64,000 nt of DNA, from positions 3,472,001 through 3,536,000 of the forward strand of contig NZ_JADEXS020000001.1 in the NCBI RefSeq assembly GCF_015207005.2. Reading direction: 5' to 3'. The notes under the pieces are model-generated. The model saw nothing but the letters and a program-made list of their open reading frames with translations, did not search any database and was not told the DNA's origin. This DNA comes from Desmonostoc muscorum LEGE 12446. Lineage in GTDB: Bacteria > Cyanobacteriota > Cyanobacteriia > Cyanobacteriales > Nostocaceae. The translations under genes and the position numbers were made by a program. Below, in pieces: positions 54,207-63,443 of this stretch. Every line of letters begins with the position of its first letter. Position 1 is the stretch's first letter.

Positions 54207-54593
54207 TTACGAAAGTTTGGGTCGGGCGTTCATCGCAGCCGTTATTTGATGAGGTAACTTTAGCGGGTTGAAGGGTTTGGCAAAAATCGCAATTACATCT
54301 AGCCCAGCAAAACTCGCCTGTTCGGACGGTTGCACAGCAGCGGTGACAAAAATAACTGGAATCTCTTGCGTTGACGGGTTCTCTTTCAGGCATTTGAGTG
54401 TGGCGCGACCATCCATATCGGGCATCATCATATCCAGCAGAATGACATCGGGTTGATGGACGATCGCCACTTCTAAAGCTTCTTTGCCAGAACTCGCCGT
54501 TAGCACGTTCCATCCGGCTCCGATTTCCAGTCCCATTTGAGCGATCGATCGCACATCTGCTTCGTCATCTACGATTAAGACACACATACTCAT
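54207..54593 (-). CDS. Single-domain response regulator
   Basis: About 128 residues from ATG 54593 (MSMCVLIVDDEADVRS); a longer frame to 54668 has no ATG. It is a receiver domain: acidic pair DDE near 9-11, phospho-acceptor Asp in VILLDMMMPDMDG (about D53), Thr/Ser in FVTAA and Lys in FAKPFNP. There is no output domain. It follows the histidine kinase gene by 86 bp in the same direction and should be a partner of that kinase, or of the Hpt domain in the 674-residue regulator. The terminator at 54147 follows. Confidence 0.9.
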   Translation of the reverse strand: MSMCVLIVDDEADVRSIAQMGLEIGAGWNVLTASSGKEALEVAIVHQPDVILLDMMMPDMDGRATLKCLKENPSTQEIPVIFVTAAVQPSEQASFAGLDVIAIFAKPFNPLKLPHQITAAMNARPKLS

Positions 54594-54678
54594 AGCAATC
54601 ACAACCCACAAGAGAACGATATATTGGGGAAATTGATAGTATCGCCCACTGTTGAGAGTAGCTGCCAATCGAGAAAAA

Positions 54679-57561
54679 CTAGAGAAGCGATCGCCCGATT
54701 CCCGATTCCCGATTCTCCCCTGTCAGCGGCAACAAAATATAAAACGTACTGCCTTGACCCAAAACACTCTCTACCCAGACCTTACCACCATGCTGCTCAA
54801 TGATATTGCGGCAGATCGATAGCCCCAAGCCCGTCCCCCCTTTTTGGCGGGAATCAGAAATATCGACTTGCTGAAAAGGTTCAAAGATCAGCTGTATTTT
54901 ATCTGGCGGAATGCCTCGACCTTGGTCACGAACTGCGATCAGCACATAGGGTGGAGAGAATGATAAAGTGGGGAACTGGGGAAGTGAGACCAGGGAAGTT
55001 GAAGAATCTTGCTCATACTCCCGACTTCTAACTTCTGCACTCAGCCAAACAGTACCACCAGATTCAGAAAATTTGATAGCATTACTAAGTAAATTTGTCA
55101 AGGTTTGCAGGATGCGATCGGAATCGACCAGGAGTTCGACATCGAGGGGTTCCACAACTAGCTGAATCTCTGCCTGTTCTGCCATTGCTTGCATCGCTTC
55201 TGTCGCTTGAATCAGCAGATTGGCAACATTACATTTGGCAGGTTGCAGGGTGATTTTCCCCGATCGCATTCGTTCCAAATCGAGAATGTCATTAACCAAA
55301 CGAATCAATCGCTCGGTGTTGGTGGTGGCAATGTTCAGAAGATTTTGACCTTTGGGTGTGAGGGTTGCTACTTGCCCAGAACCGAGCAGATACAGCCCGC
55401 CCATAAGAGAAGTGAGTGGGGTGCGTAATTCGTGACTCACCAGGGAAATAAACTCGTTTTCTAGTCGCTTACGCTCGGTAATGTCATTGATCATGTTTAA
55501 GATGCAATCAGTGCCGGACAGATTGATCAATTCAATTGAAAGCAAGACGATTCTAGTTTCACCGGAGCGAGTGAGAAATTCAACTTCCTGATTGTAGAGC
55601 GACCCAGTTTTTAAGAATTGCTGGAGTACCTCACTATATTTTTCTGAGGTGACTCCTAATCTGAGTTCCCTGGCAGTGTGACCAATGAGTTCTTCGGCTG
55701 TGCAGCCACAAAGCTTTAAGTAACTAGGATTGACTTCAATAAACCGTCTATCAGCCAGGGTTGTGAGGGAGATTGGACTAGGACTAGCACGAAACACCTT
55801 GGTAAATTTTTCTTCAGCTTGCTGTCGCACCTGTCCGATGGCAATGAGTTGACTGGCTCGTTGCAGTAAGGTAATGTCTTCTTGGCTCCAGGTTCTAGAC
55901 CAATGCACCACATCCAAGCCCAGGAAGCCAACCACTTTGCCAGAGTGCAGCATAGGTACAGCGATTAGCGACTGAATCGACAGACTATCTAATACCATTT
56001 TCTCAGCGATCGCAGTGGGAGACATTTCAGCCACGCAGGGAATATGGACGGTTTGACCGCTAAGGATGCGATCGTAAAACCAGGGAAATTGTTCGATCAG
56101 CGATCGGCGAGCCTCAGAACTGACAGGGGCTACCTGTGGGGCACACCACTCATACACCATTTGAAAGTGCCTGTGGCGATCGATGCGTGTAAATAGGCAA
56201 GCGTGTTCAGCCTGGAGGAATTCGGCAATCGTCTCCAGGGAAAAAAGGATTGCCGTTTGTGCATTCTGGTCAATAAATTGGCGAGAAATGCTGCTGAATA
56301 GCTGCTCAACTTGGGCGCGACGTTGCAAGATGGCTTCGGCTTGCTTGCGCTCTGTCAAATCTTGAATAATGCCTTGCACCAGTTTGTTGCCATTGGCTTC
56401 AAACACGGTTAACTGCACTTCAGCTGGGAAATCAGTACCATTAGCGCGGCGATATATCCACTCGAAACGATGGCTCCCCTGAGCGTATGCAATTGCTAAA
56501 TGCTGGTTTGCAAGCTCAACCGAATTTTGTCCATTCGGTTGAACAGGGGGTGAAAGTTTCACCGGATAGTTATTAGTGATTTGTTCGCGAGAATAGCCAA
56601 ATAGTCGTTGAGCTGCTTGGTTACAGGTGAGAAAGTTCTCTCTATCCGTAGCTTTGTCATCTCTCAAGAAAATGGCAATATTAGTGGATTCATACAAAGC
56701 TCGAAATCGTTCTTCCGATTGCCGCAAGGCTGACTCTGCTCGTTTTTGATCGGTGATATCGATCTGAGTCCCCACCCATTCTTGAATGTTGCCCTGGTCA
56801 TCTAAAACGGGAACCGCCCGCACCAGAAATAAGCGATACTCGCCGGATGCCACCCGCACTCGTTGCTCAATTTCGTAGAGATTGCCTGTCTGGATGGCTT
56901 CCATCCAAGCTTGCATCGTCGTTTGGCGATCGTCGGGGTGAATACTTTCTAACCAGCCAAAGCCTTTGGCCTGGGCTTCACTCATTCCCGTCAACGCCCG
57001 CCAGATGGGAATGTCCTCAAGAACTTCTCCCGCAGCATTGGTAGTGAATACCCCCTGAGCTGTTGCTGTCACAAGGGCGCGGTAACGCAACTCACTTTGT
57101 CCAAGAGCTGCCTCTGCCCGTTTGCGATCGCTCTCGTCCTGCTTTTTAGCCGTCACATCCCGGATAACCAGCACAGCAAAACTTTTGCCATCTGCCAACT
57201 CGACCCGATTTCCCGATATTTCTAAAATCAGCGATCGCTCACTCGATTGAAACTCATACTCAGTCGTGGCATACTCAGACTGCAATACCTGGGTGTTGGG
57301 ATAATCCATCTCTGGAATGGGTTGCCCTGACTGCATCAACGGTATCAACTCCCTCAACGGTTGATTGAGCAATAGAATGTGCGATCGCTCCACAAGCCTA
57401 TCGAATGCGGCATTGCACCACTGCACCCTTCCATCCTCTCCCGTCCAAACAATGGCATCAGAAATCGCTCCTAATGCCATTTCCATCATTCCTAATGTTG
57501 CCCGGAGTTGGTTAACCAGGTTTGTCAAGTGAGTGTAATTATTGGGTATATCCTTCTCCAT
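54679..57561 (-). CDS. Multi-PAS/GAF sensor histidine kinase
   Basis: A 960-residue soluble kinase without membrane spans. Domains in order, approximate: PAS (25-140), PAS (150-275), PAS (280-405), GAF (420-580), PAS (585-700), HisKA with SLVSHELRTPL (phospho-acceptor His at about 710), then HATPase_c with NLLSNAIKFSESGG, VRDQGRGIPPDKI and GGTGLGLSICRNIIEQHGG. All catalytic motifs are intact. The signal is unknown; no chromophore cysteine is evident in the GAF domain, so it is not an obvious phytochrome. It lies between a PAS protein gene and a response regulator gene in one direction and probably phosphorylates one or both regulators. Confidence 0.93.
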   Translation of the reverse strand: MEKDIPNNYTHLTNLVNQLRATLGMMEMALGAISDAIVWTGEDGRVQWCNAAFDRLVERSHILLLNQPLRELIPLMQSGQPIPEMDYPNTQVLQSEYATTEYEFQSSERSLILEISGNRVELADGKSFAVLVIRDVTAKKQDESDRKRAEAALGQSELRYRALVTATAQGVFTTNAAGEVLEDIPIWRALTGMSEAQAKGFGWLESIHPDDRQTTMQAWMEAIQTGNLYEIEQRVRVASGEYRLFLVRAVPVLDDQGNIQEWVGTQIDITDQKRAESALRQSEERFRALYESTNIAIFLRDDKATDRENFLTCNQAAQRLFGYSREQITNNYPVKLSPPVQPNGQNSVELANQHLAIAYAQGSHRFEWIYRRANGTDFPAEVQLTVFEANGNKLVQGIIQDLTERKQAEAILQRRAQVEQLFSSISRQFIDQNAQTAILFSLETIAEFLQAEHACLFTRIDRHRHFQMVYEWCAPQVAPVSSEARRSLIEQFPWFYDRILSGQTVHIPCVAEMSPTAIAEKMVLDSLSIQSLIAVPMLHSGKVVGFLGLDVVHWSRTWSQEDITLLQRASQLIAIGQVRQQAEEKFTKVFRASPSPISLTTLADRRFIEVNPSYLKLCGCTAEELIGHTARELRLGVTSEKYSEVLQQFLKTGSLYNQEVEFLTRSGETRIVLLSIELINLSGTDCILNMINDITERKRLENEFISLVSHELRTPLTSLMGGLYLLGSGQVATLTPKGQNLLNIATTNTERLIRLVNDILDLERMRSGKITLQPAKCNVANLLIQATEAMQAMAEQAEIQLVVEPLDVELLVDSDRILQTLTNLLSNAIKFSESGGTVWLSAEVRSREYEQDSSTSLVSLPQFPTLSFSPPYVLIAVRDQGRGIPPDKIQLIFEPFQQVDISDSRQKGGTGLGLSICRNIIEQHGGKVWVESVLGQGSTFYILLPLTGENRESGIGRSLL

Positions 57562-57645
57562 CTCCTTTACTTTCCCTATACCAGTTCACTTTTTCTGTAT
57601 TCACATCCCACCACTGCCAACCTCTCCTTAACAAGACTATCGTGT

Positions 57646-57695
57646 AGGTCGATGCATCAAAGGTGCAGGTCGATGCATCAAAGGTGCAGGTCGAT
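57646..57695. repeat. 21-bp tandem repeat, about 2.4 copies
   Basis: AGGTCGATGCATCAAAGGTG plus C, at 57646-57666, is repeated exactly at 57667-57687, and the next 8 bases begin a third copy. It lies in the gap between the PAS gene and the kinase gene, 85 bp upstream of the kinase start. It could be a binding site array or a slipped repeat. Confidence 0.85.
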
Positions 57696-57726
57696 ATTTG
57701 ACTATGAGATTTGGAACTATTACTTT

Positions 57727-58074
57727 CTAAAGCGGACGCAAGGTAGCCCAGAAAACCCATTGCCCCTGATGTTGCTCTGCCTGAATGAAATGTTCGGCTT
57801 CAATTTCTTTACCATCTTTAGTGATGCCTTTGAGTTGCAGAGGATGATTGAGAATAGTCGATTTCTCAGTGGAAAGAAAGCGCGAAAAGCCGAGGTGATG
57901 GGGTGCATGAAAGCCTTCTGGAATAATCGTCGTGATGTTTTGCCCAATAATTTCTGCTGCATTCCAGCCAAAGACTGCTGTAAAGCGCTCGTTGACGTAG
58001 GTGATAAATCCTTGATGTTCTGTGGCAACAACCGGTACATCCGTTTCTAATTTGAGTTCACCGATGGATTTCAT
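57727..58074 (-). CDS. PAS domain protein
   Basis: A 115-residue single PAS domain: residues 15-50 (VVATEHQGFITYVNERFTAVFGWNAAEIIGQ) and 50-75 (NITTIIPEGFHAPHHLGFSRFL) are typical, and the C-terminal sheet ends in EAEHFIQAEQHQGQWVFWATLRPL. There is no kinase or output domain. It sits between the 674-residue response regulator and the PAS/GAF kinase, so it may be a sensor module that interacts with one of them. No ligand can be inferred. Confidence 0.88.
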   Translation of the reverse strand: MKSIGELKLETDVPVVATEHQGFITYVNERFTAVFGWNAAEIIGQNITTIIPEGFHAPHHLGFSRFLSTEKSTILNHPLQLKGITKDGKEIEAEHFIQAEQHQGQWVFWATLRPL

Positions 58075-58309
58075 GGACAGGAGAGGGTAATGGAGGAGCA
58101 GTAGAGTGGAGTCTTCAAAGCTACAAGCATTTTAAGACTTCTACGACGTTCCACTATGCAGTTAAAGCAAAACTAAATATTTTTTGTTGGGCATGGGGCA
58201 TTGGAAGAGGCAGAGGGGCAGAGGGGCAGAGGGGATTGAACTTGGCACATTGAACTCTCCCCTGCTCCCCTGCTCCCCTGCTCCCTCATCTCCCTCATCT
58301 CCCTCATCT

Positions 58310-60334
58310 CTAGAAAGTGGGAATTTGCGATCGCGTCCAACTGAGATAATATAAAGTTTGCAGCTTTAACCCATCTGCTGGAGATTCAGCAATGCCACTA
58401 CAAACCATGACTTGAAATTGCCTGCCATCGGGAGCAGTGAATACTTGCTGCCGTAAAGTTGCTAGCAATTGAGAAAGATGAGTTTCACTGTCTGCTTTTG
58501 TAAATCCAGAAAGTCCCACAACAAACTCTCCATTTCCCCAATATCCCATCGCCGCTGCATCATGAAGATTAGACTGTAACAGCTGCGCCCAACGCTGCAA
58601 TACGTGGTTGCCTGTGGCATGACCAAACTGAAGATTGATTTGGGATAATTGGGGCACTTTCAGCAAGACTAGACAGACGGGATGAGCGGTGCTTGCTTGG
58701 TGCAGCAAAGATTCCAGAGTCCGGGTGGACTGGGGTTGATTGACTAACCCCGTCAGGGGATCTTTGGTTGCCAGGGCTTGAAGTTGACGGGTGCGATCGA
58801 GGCGATTGGTAAGCCGGGTCAGAAGTTCCTGTCCGAATACGGGTTTGGTGATGTAGTCGTCAGCTCCAGCGGCAAATAACTCCTGAATCGTTTCTTGATC
58901 CCTATGAATGGTAAGAAACAAAATCGGCAAACTCTGCCAGTCTGCATCGAGGCGGACTGCCTGACATAACTCAATCCCCCCTCTCTGTGGCATATCCACA
59001 TCCAAAATCAGTAAATCGGGAACCGTCGCCCGCAACACATCCCAGAACTGCAACGATAGCTCAAGCCCAATCATCCGAATGCCCCAAGGTTCTAGCATCG
59101 GTCGTAACGCTGCTAGAAAGATTGGGTCATCATCCACCACTAACACCTTTACCGAATGGTTTTGAGATTGCGGCAACTCCTGACCTAAGGATGGTTCTGG
59201 ATTAATCGGCAATAATGGTGCAGAATTCTTGGATACTATCTGTTCTAAGTCTTCTAAATCCAACAAATGTTCTAACTCGCGCACCAGCGGCACTAACTGC
59301 TCCCCATCTCCTGCTTTTGCGAGTAGGGAATCGCTTAAAAAAATCTCCTCAATTTGCCGTGCTACTTTAGTTCCGGTTGGGCGATCGAACATCCCCAATA
59401 CGCCTGCGAGTTTGTGGGCTGCCTGTCGTGCTTCCTGGCGTAACTCGGTAGATAACGTTCCGGTGGCGATCGCTCCAACTGCCTGACGCACTGCCATCAA
59501 GCGTTCTAGCATCAATCCCCTGCTTTGCTCCCAGAGTTTGTCCAACCCTTTTTGCATCTGTGAGGTGACTTGGGGTGATGGACTTTCCTGCCTTCCCCAA
59601 TCTTCTACTCCCCCATTCGTTATCAGATTTGTGCCTTCTGTCTTCTGGCTTTTTGCATCTGCTACTCCTTCCTTTAGCCGATAACCCAACCCATAAACGT
59701 TTTCAATCCAGTCTGCGATGCCAACGGTTTTTAAGCGCTGTCGTAGTCCCTTGATGTGGGCTTTTACACTGTCCTCCTGGGGCGAGTCATCAAATGTCCA
59801 GAGGTACTCGACCAGTTGAGCGCGGCTGAAAACCCGCGATGGGTTGCGGAGAAACACTTCTAATAGGCTATATTCTTTGGGTCTGAATTCTATAATTGTC
59901 TCTCCATAGGTGACTTCGCAAGTGCGGGGGTCTAAGCGCAATTCGCCAACTTGCAAGATACCAGTGGGAACGACTTCACCTCGTCGTAAAAGCGCCCGAA
60001 TGCGTGCCTGAAGTTCGGCAAGATCGAGCGGTTTAATCAGATAATCGTCTGCACCAGAATCCAATCCGCGCACGCGTTCGCTGCTGGCTTCTCTGGCTGT
60101 CATCAGCAAAATCGGCGTGGTGCATTTTGCTGCCCGCAATCGCTGGCAGAGGGTAACGCCATCCAGTTTGGGCAACTCTACATCCAACAAAATCAAATCA
60201 TACGTAGTGCTTTGGGAATAGTCCCACCCTGTTAGACCATTGGTTGCAGTATCAACGATATAATGCTGACTGGTTAAGGCATCCGCCAGCATATTTAACA
60301 GAACGGTGTCATCTTCAATCAACAAAATTCGCAT
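58310..60334 (-). CDS. Hybrid response regulator: REC, OmpR wHTH, Hpt, REC, degenerate GGDEF
   Basis: A 674-residue regulator. REC 1 (1-115) has D in LILLDVELPKLDG; the OmpR-type wHTH (about 125-222) has EFRPKEYSLLEVFLRNPSRVFSR; an Hpt domain (about 265-345) has the phospho-histidine in QAAHKLAGVLGMFDR; REC 2 (about 395-510) has LLILDVDMPQRGG and KPVFGQEL; a GGDEF-like domain (about 525-670) has GNGEF in place of GGEEF, so it is probably inactive as a diguanylate cyclase. This is an unusually complete phosphorelay in one chain. It is the first gene of the two-component cluster as transcribed. Confidence 0.9.
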   Translation of the reverse strand: MRILLIEDDTVLLNMLADALTSQHYIVDTATNGLTGWDYSQSTTYDLILLDVELPKLDGVTLCQRLRAAKCTTPILLMTAREASSERVRGLDSGADDYLIKPLDLAELQARIRALLRRGEVVPTGILQVGELRLDPRTCEVTYGETIIEFRPKEYSLLEVFLRNPSRVFSRAQLVEYLWTFDDSPQEDSVKAHIKGLRQRLKTVGIADWIENVYGLGYRLKEGVADAKSQKTEGTNLITNGGVEDWGRQESPSPQVTSQMQKGLDKLWEQSRGLMLERLMAVRQAVGAIATGTLSTELRQEARQAAHKLAGVLGMFDRPTGTKVARQIEEIFLSDSLLAKAGDGEQLVPLVRELEHLLDLEDLEQIVSKNSAPLLPINPEPSLGQELPQSQNHSVKVLVVDDDPIFLAALRPMLEPWGIRMIGLELSLQFWDVLRATVPDLLILDVDMPQRGGIELCQAVRLDADWQSLPILFLTIHRDQETIQELFAAGADDYITKPVFGQELLTRLTNRLDRTRQLQALATKDPLTGLVNQPQSTRTLESLLHQASTAHPVCLVLLKVPQLSQINLQFGHATGNHVLQRWAQLLQSNLHDAAAMGYWGNGEFVVGLSGFTKADSETHLSQLLATLRQQVFTAPDGRQFQVMVCSGIAESPADGLKLQTLYYLSWTRSQIPTF

Positions 60335-60516
60335 GATCCACGCTGCATGAATAGCAATTTACCTGATTTCAGCACTACTGAATGTCAGTTTACCTGTAAT
60401 CATTCGTCAGAGGTTAAGGTAATTGCACTAATGTCTGCCAGGGTGTAGCAAAAGGGGATAAATCGAGCTTGGAGACTGGCTTTTGTAGAGCTTTGACCAA
60501 TGTTAGATATTACGAA

Positions 60517-61120
60517 TTATCTTGACTCAGGTAAAAAATCAGGGTCGAGGATTTGCTCTGGTGTAAACGGAGATTGTTCAGGGAAGGTAGCCACAGCTAG
60601 TTCAGTTTCATCAGCAGCCAACAGTCTAGCATCGTCATAACACTGCCGCAAAACTTCATCAAAATAGGGTTTCAGACTAGGACTTTCTTCTAGAGCTTCT
60701 TTAAGGCGTTTACGATGCTCCCGAATTGTTGCTCGCCAACTACCAGAACGTTTCTCGCTTTGATACTTATACTTTAATATAGGACTCATATTTGATTTTT
60801 GGGAAGCTAGGTACACCTTTATTCCTTCTTCCCAGCCCCCAGTCCCCAGTCCCCAGTCCCTTACCCCTACGAGTGATTCTCCAAATCAAATCAGATTGCT
60901 ATAGATGCATTAGCACCACTTCCAAATTGCTTCTGAGTGCTTTCTTTTCACTCCTACCCATTGTTTGAATTTCTTCAATTAAATTCTCTAAATCCAGTTG
61001 TGTGAAATTCTTTTGCTTGAGCAATTCTGCTGTGGTTTGAATCCACAAGTAAAAATCTTGTTCATACAAATCTGAACCAGACGTAGTTGGAGATTGGGGC
61101 ATTTGAGCAGTCATAAGCAT
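60517..61120 (-). pseudogene. DUF29 gene interrupted by a 122-bp MITE
   Basis: Paralogue of the intact gene at 49620-50093. The first part (61120 down to 60902) encodes DLYEQDFYLWIQTTAELL and continues to EVVLMHL, where the MITE at 60780-60901 breaks the frame. The second part, down to 60517, resumes with KYKYQSEKRSGSWRATIREH. If the element and one copy of its TA duplication are removed, the frame is continuous and reads MHLLKYKYQ, exactly like the paralogue's MHLLKYQIQ. So this is a recent insertion in an otherwise undamaged gene. The first part could still make a 73-residue protein. Confidence 0.88.
60780..60901. mobile_element. 122-bp MITE inside a DUF29 gene
   Basis: Same family as 17218-17340, with TA on both sides (60778-60779 and 60902-60903). 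The ends TAGGACTCATATTTGATTTT and CAAATCAGATTGCTA are partly inverted. The interior has CAGTCCCC repeats and no ORF. It is a rare case in this window of a miniature element that lands in a reading frame. Confidence 0.85.
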
Positions 61121-61348
61121 CTGTAGTTAGCGCCGACTACACTTGATGTTAGTTCATTTTCAATCATTAATTTGTCGTTAGTTTTTCTTTGCATCCCCCT
61201 CATCTCCCTCATCTCCCTCATCTCCCTCATCTCCCGCATCTTCCCCATGCCCAATGCCCATCACTATTTGGTCATTGATGGGGTATTGCGTTAAAATAAG
61301 CGATCGCTATCCTAGTTAAGTAATGCCCGGAAATTCCCGGAGGTGTGA

Positions 61349-61648
61349 TTGACCAAGTTTATTTTGAAAATTCTGTGGTTAGACGAAAACGTCGCTCTAG
61401 CAGTCGATCAAGTTGTCGGCAAAGGCACAAGCCCTTTGACCAAGTACTTTTTCTGGCCGAGAAATGATGCTTGGGAAGAGTTAAAGAAGGAACTCGAATC
61501 CAAACACTGGATTAGTGACCTCGATCGCGTCGAGTTGCTTAACAAAGCAACTGAAGTGATTAACTACTGGCAAGAGGAAGGCAGAAATCGCCCAATGGCA
61601 GAAGCTCAGTTGAAATTTCCGGAAGTTGCCTTCACGGGTAGCGCTTGA
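61349..61648 (+). CDS. ycf65: 30S ribosomal protein PSRP-3/Ycf65 (cS23)
   Basis: A 99-residue ribosomal protein of cyanobacterial and plastid 30S subunits. [52 protein letters not shown] and [16 protein letters not shown] are strongly conserved. The start is TTG at 61349: an in-frame stop directly precedes it, and GGAGG lies five bases upstream, so a TTG start is well supported. The gene is convergent with the WD40 gene, with only 22 bases between stop codons. Assignment is firm. Confidence 0.95.
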   Translation: MTKFILKILWLDENVALAVDQVVGKGTSPLTKYFFWPRNDAWEELKKELESKHWISDLDRVELLNKATEVINYWQEEGRNRPMAEAQLKFPEVAFTGSA

Positions 61649-61670
61649 TATTCAAAAATTAACTCTCGTG

Positions 61671-63443
61671 CTATTCTACAAGCTGCCAGAGTTTAATAGT
61701 CTTGTCCTTGCTGCCACTTGCAATCAGTCGTGCAACTTGACTCACAGCAATGGCAGATACTGAGTCTGTGTGACCACAGAGAGTCACAATCTCTTCTGCT
61801 GTACTCACTTTCCAGAGTTTAACTGTCTTGTCCCAACTTGCGCTAATCAGGGTTTTGCCATCGGCAGTGAAAGCTACACTTACCACAGACCAGGAATGGC
61901 CTGAAAGTGTACTAATTAGCTGACCAGTGTTCACTTCCCACAATTTAATAGTTTTATCATCGCTACCCGTCGCCAGGACTTTTCCATCGGGACTAAAAGC
62001 AACTGTTAAAACTGCCCATGCATGACCCGAAAGGATGCCTGACAAGGTATAGCATGGGCAGTTTTTAAATTCTTTTTGGGAACTTATCTGCCACAAGCGA
62101 ATTGTTCTGTCATAACTAGCGCTGGCTATAATTTGCCCTTGGGGACTAAATGCTACTGAATTTACCTGTAATTTATGTCCAGTTAAGGTGCAAATTTGGT
62201 CGCCAGTATTTACATTCCAGAGTTTGACTGTCTTATCCCAGCTACCACTAGCAAGAATCTGTCCATCTGGACTGAAAGTTACTGATTTCACAGCGTGGGA
62301 ATGTCCCAATAAAGTGGAAATTTCTTTGAATGTATTAATGTCCCACAATTTGATAGTTTTATCATCACTAGCACTTGCCAAAATTTTGCCATCAGGACTG
62401 AAAGCAACTGATTTTACAGCTTGGCGATGTTCGGATAAGCTAGCTATAACTTTTTTAGTATTTAAATCCCATAATTTAATGTTTTTATCATCATTAGCAC
62501 TAGCTAAAATCTTACCTTCAGGGCAGAATGCAAGACCATTTACACTGCTCAACACAGGAGAATATTCAGTCAAAGTAGATGAGCAGTGCCACAAAAGATT
62601 TGGTAATTTCAAATGCTGGGGTTTAGATTCCATACCCATTGCTTGCATGACCTCATCAGCTGATTGAAACCGTTGGCTAGCAACATTTTGTAGTAACTTG
62701 TCAAGGATTTTCGTCAACCGTAAATGTTTCGTGTCTTGTTGCCAGATATCGCCTGCCTTAGTAGTTAGATAATCTCGCCAAACCCAGCAATTGTTGGAAA
62801 TATCAAATAAATCAAAGGGAGAAATTTGGGTAAGTAGATAAATGCAAGTAACACCGAGACTGTAAAGATCACTAGCAAAAACAGCTTTTCCTTTTGTTTG
62901 CTCTGGTGCAGCATATTCTGGACTACCAATACTGTTTTCAACTGTTAGCCAATCAATTTCTGTGACAATTTTTGCAGCGCTAAAATCAACTATAACTAGA
63001 TTTGGTTCACCTTTGGGGTAAGGGGGGGTTCTACAGATAATATTTTCGGGTTTAATATTACGGTGGATGATGTGGCGATCGCTAATAAACTGCAAAACTG
63101 GTAATAAATCCTCTAAAATATGCCAAACCTGAGTTTCATTAAAAGCACCCTCCTCTTCAACCGCCTGAGCTAAATTTCTACCTGCAATAAACTCCTGCAC
63201 TAAATAAAAGTGCTGTTCTTGCTGGAAATAACTCAATAAAGCCGGAATTTGGGGATGCTTTCCTAATTCCTCTAGCCGCTGCGCCTTTTGCTCAAAACTT
63301 TTAGATGTTTCGCCTTCTGCCGATAATTCTTGAACCACGCAAGGAGTTTGAGGAAACAGACCTTCATCTACAGCGAGGAAGGTTTTGCAGAATCCCCCTT
63401 TACCAATTCGTTTAACTAAACGATAACGTCCCCGTAAAAGCAA
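61671..63443 (-). CDS. WD40-repeat protein with a probable pseudokinase domain
   Basis: 590 residues starting at TTG 63443, with AGGA just upstream. No in-frame ATG exists between this codon and the stop about 28 codons earlier. Residues 1-265 are a Ser/Thr kinase fold (GRYRLVKRIGKGGFCKTFLAVDE) with the usual cyanobacterial LDELGKHPQIP-like and VFASDLYSLGVTCIYLLTQISPFDLF. The ATP-binding lysine (usually CVIKQ) is glutamine (CVVQEL), the catalytic HRD is HRN (HIIHRNIKPENI), and DFG is DFS. Residues 300-590 are seven WD40 repeats that form one propeller. The zinc-ribbon extension usually found before LLLRGRYR is missing. It is probably an inactive scaffold. Confidence 0.87.
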   Translation of the reverse strand: MLLRGRYRLVKRIGKGGFCKTFLAVDEGLFPQTPCVVQELSAEGETSKSFEQKAQRLEELGKHPQIPALLSYFQQEQHFYLVQEFIAGRNLAQAVEEEGAFNETQVWHILEDLLPVLQFISDRHIIHRNIKPENIICRTPPYPKGEPNLVIVDFSAAKIVTEIDWLTVENSIGSPEYAAPEQTKGKAVFASDLYSLGVTCIYLLTQISPFDLFDISNNCWVWRDYLTTKAGDIWQQDTKHLRLTKILDKLLQNVASQRFQSADEVMQAMGMESKPQHLKLPNLLWHCSSTLTEYSPVLSSVNGLAFCPEGKILASANDDKNIKLWDLNTKKVIASLSEHRQAVKSVAFSPDGKILASASDDKTIKLWDINTFKEISTLLGHSHAVKSVTFSPDGQILASGSWDKTVKLWNVNTGDQICTLTGHKLQVNSVAFSPQGQIIASASYDRTIRLWQISSQKEFKNCPCYTLSGILSGHAWAVLTVAFSPDGKVLATGSDDKTIKLWEVNTGQLISTLSGHSWSVVSVAFTADGKTLISASWDKTVKLWKVSTAEEIVTLCGHTDSVSAIAVSQVARLIASGSKDKTIKLWQLVE

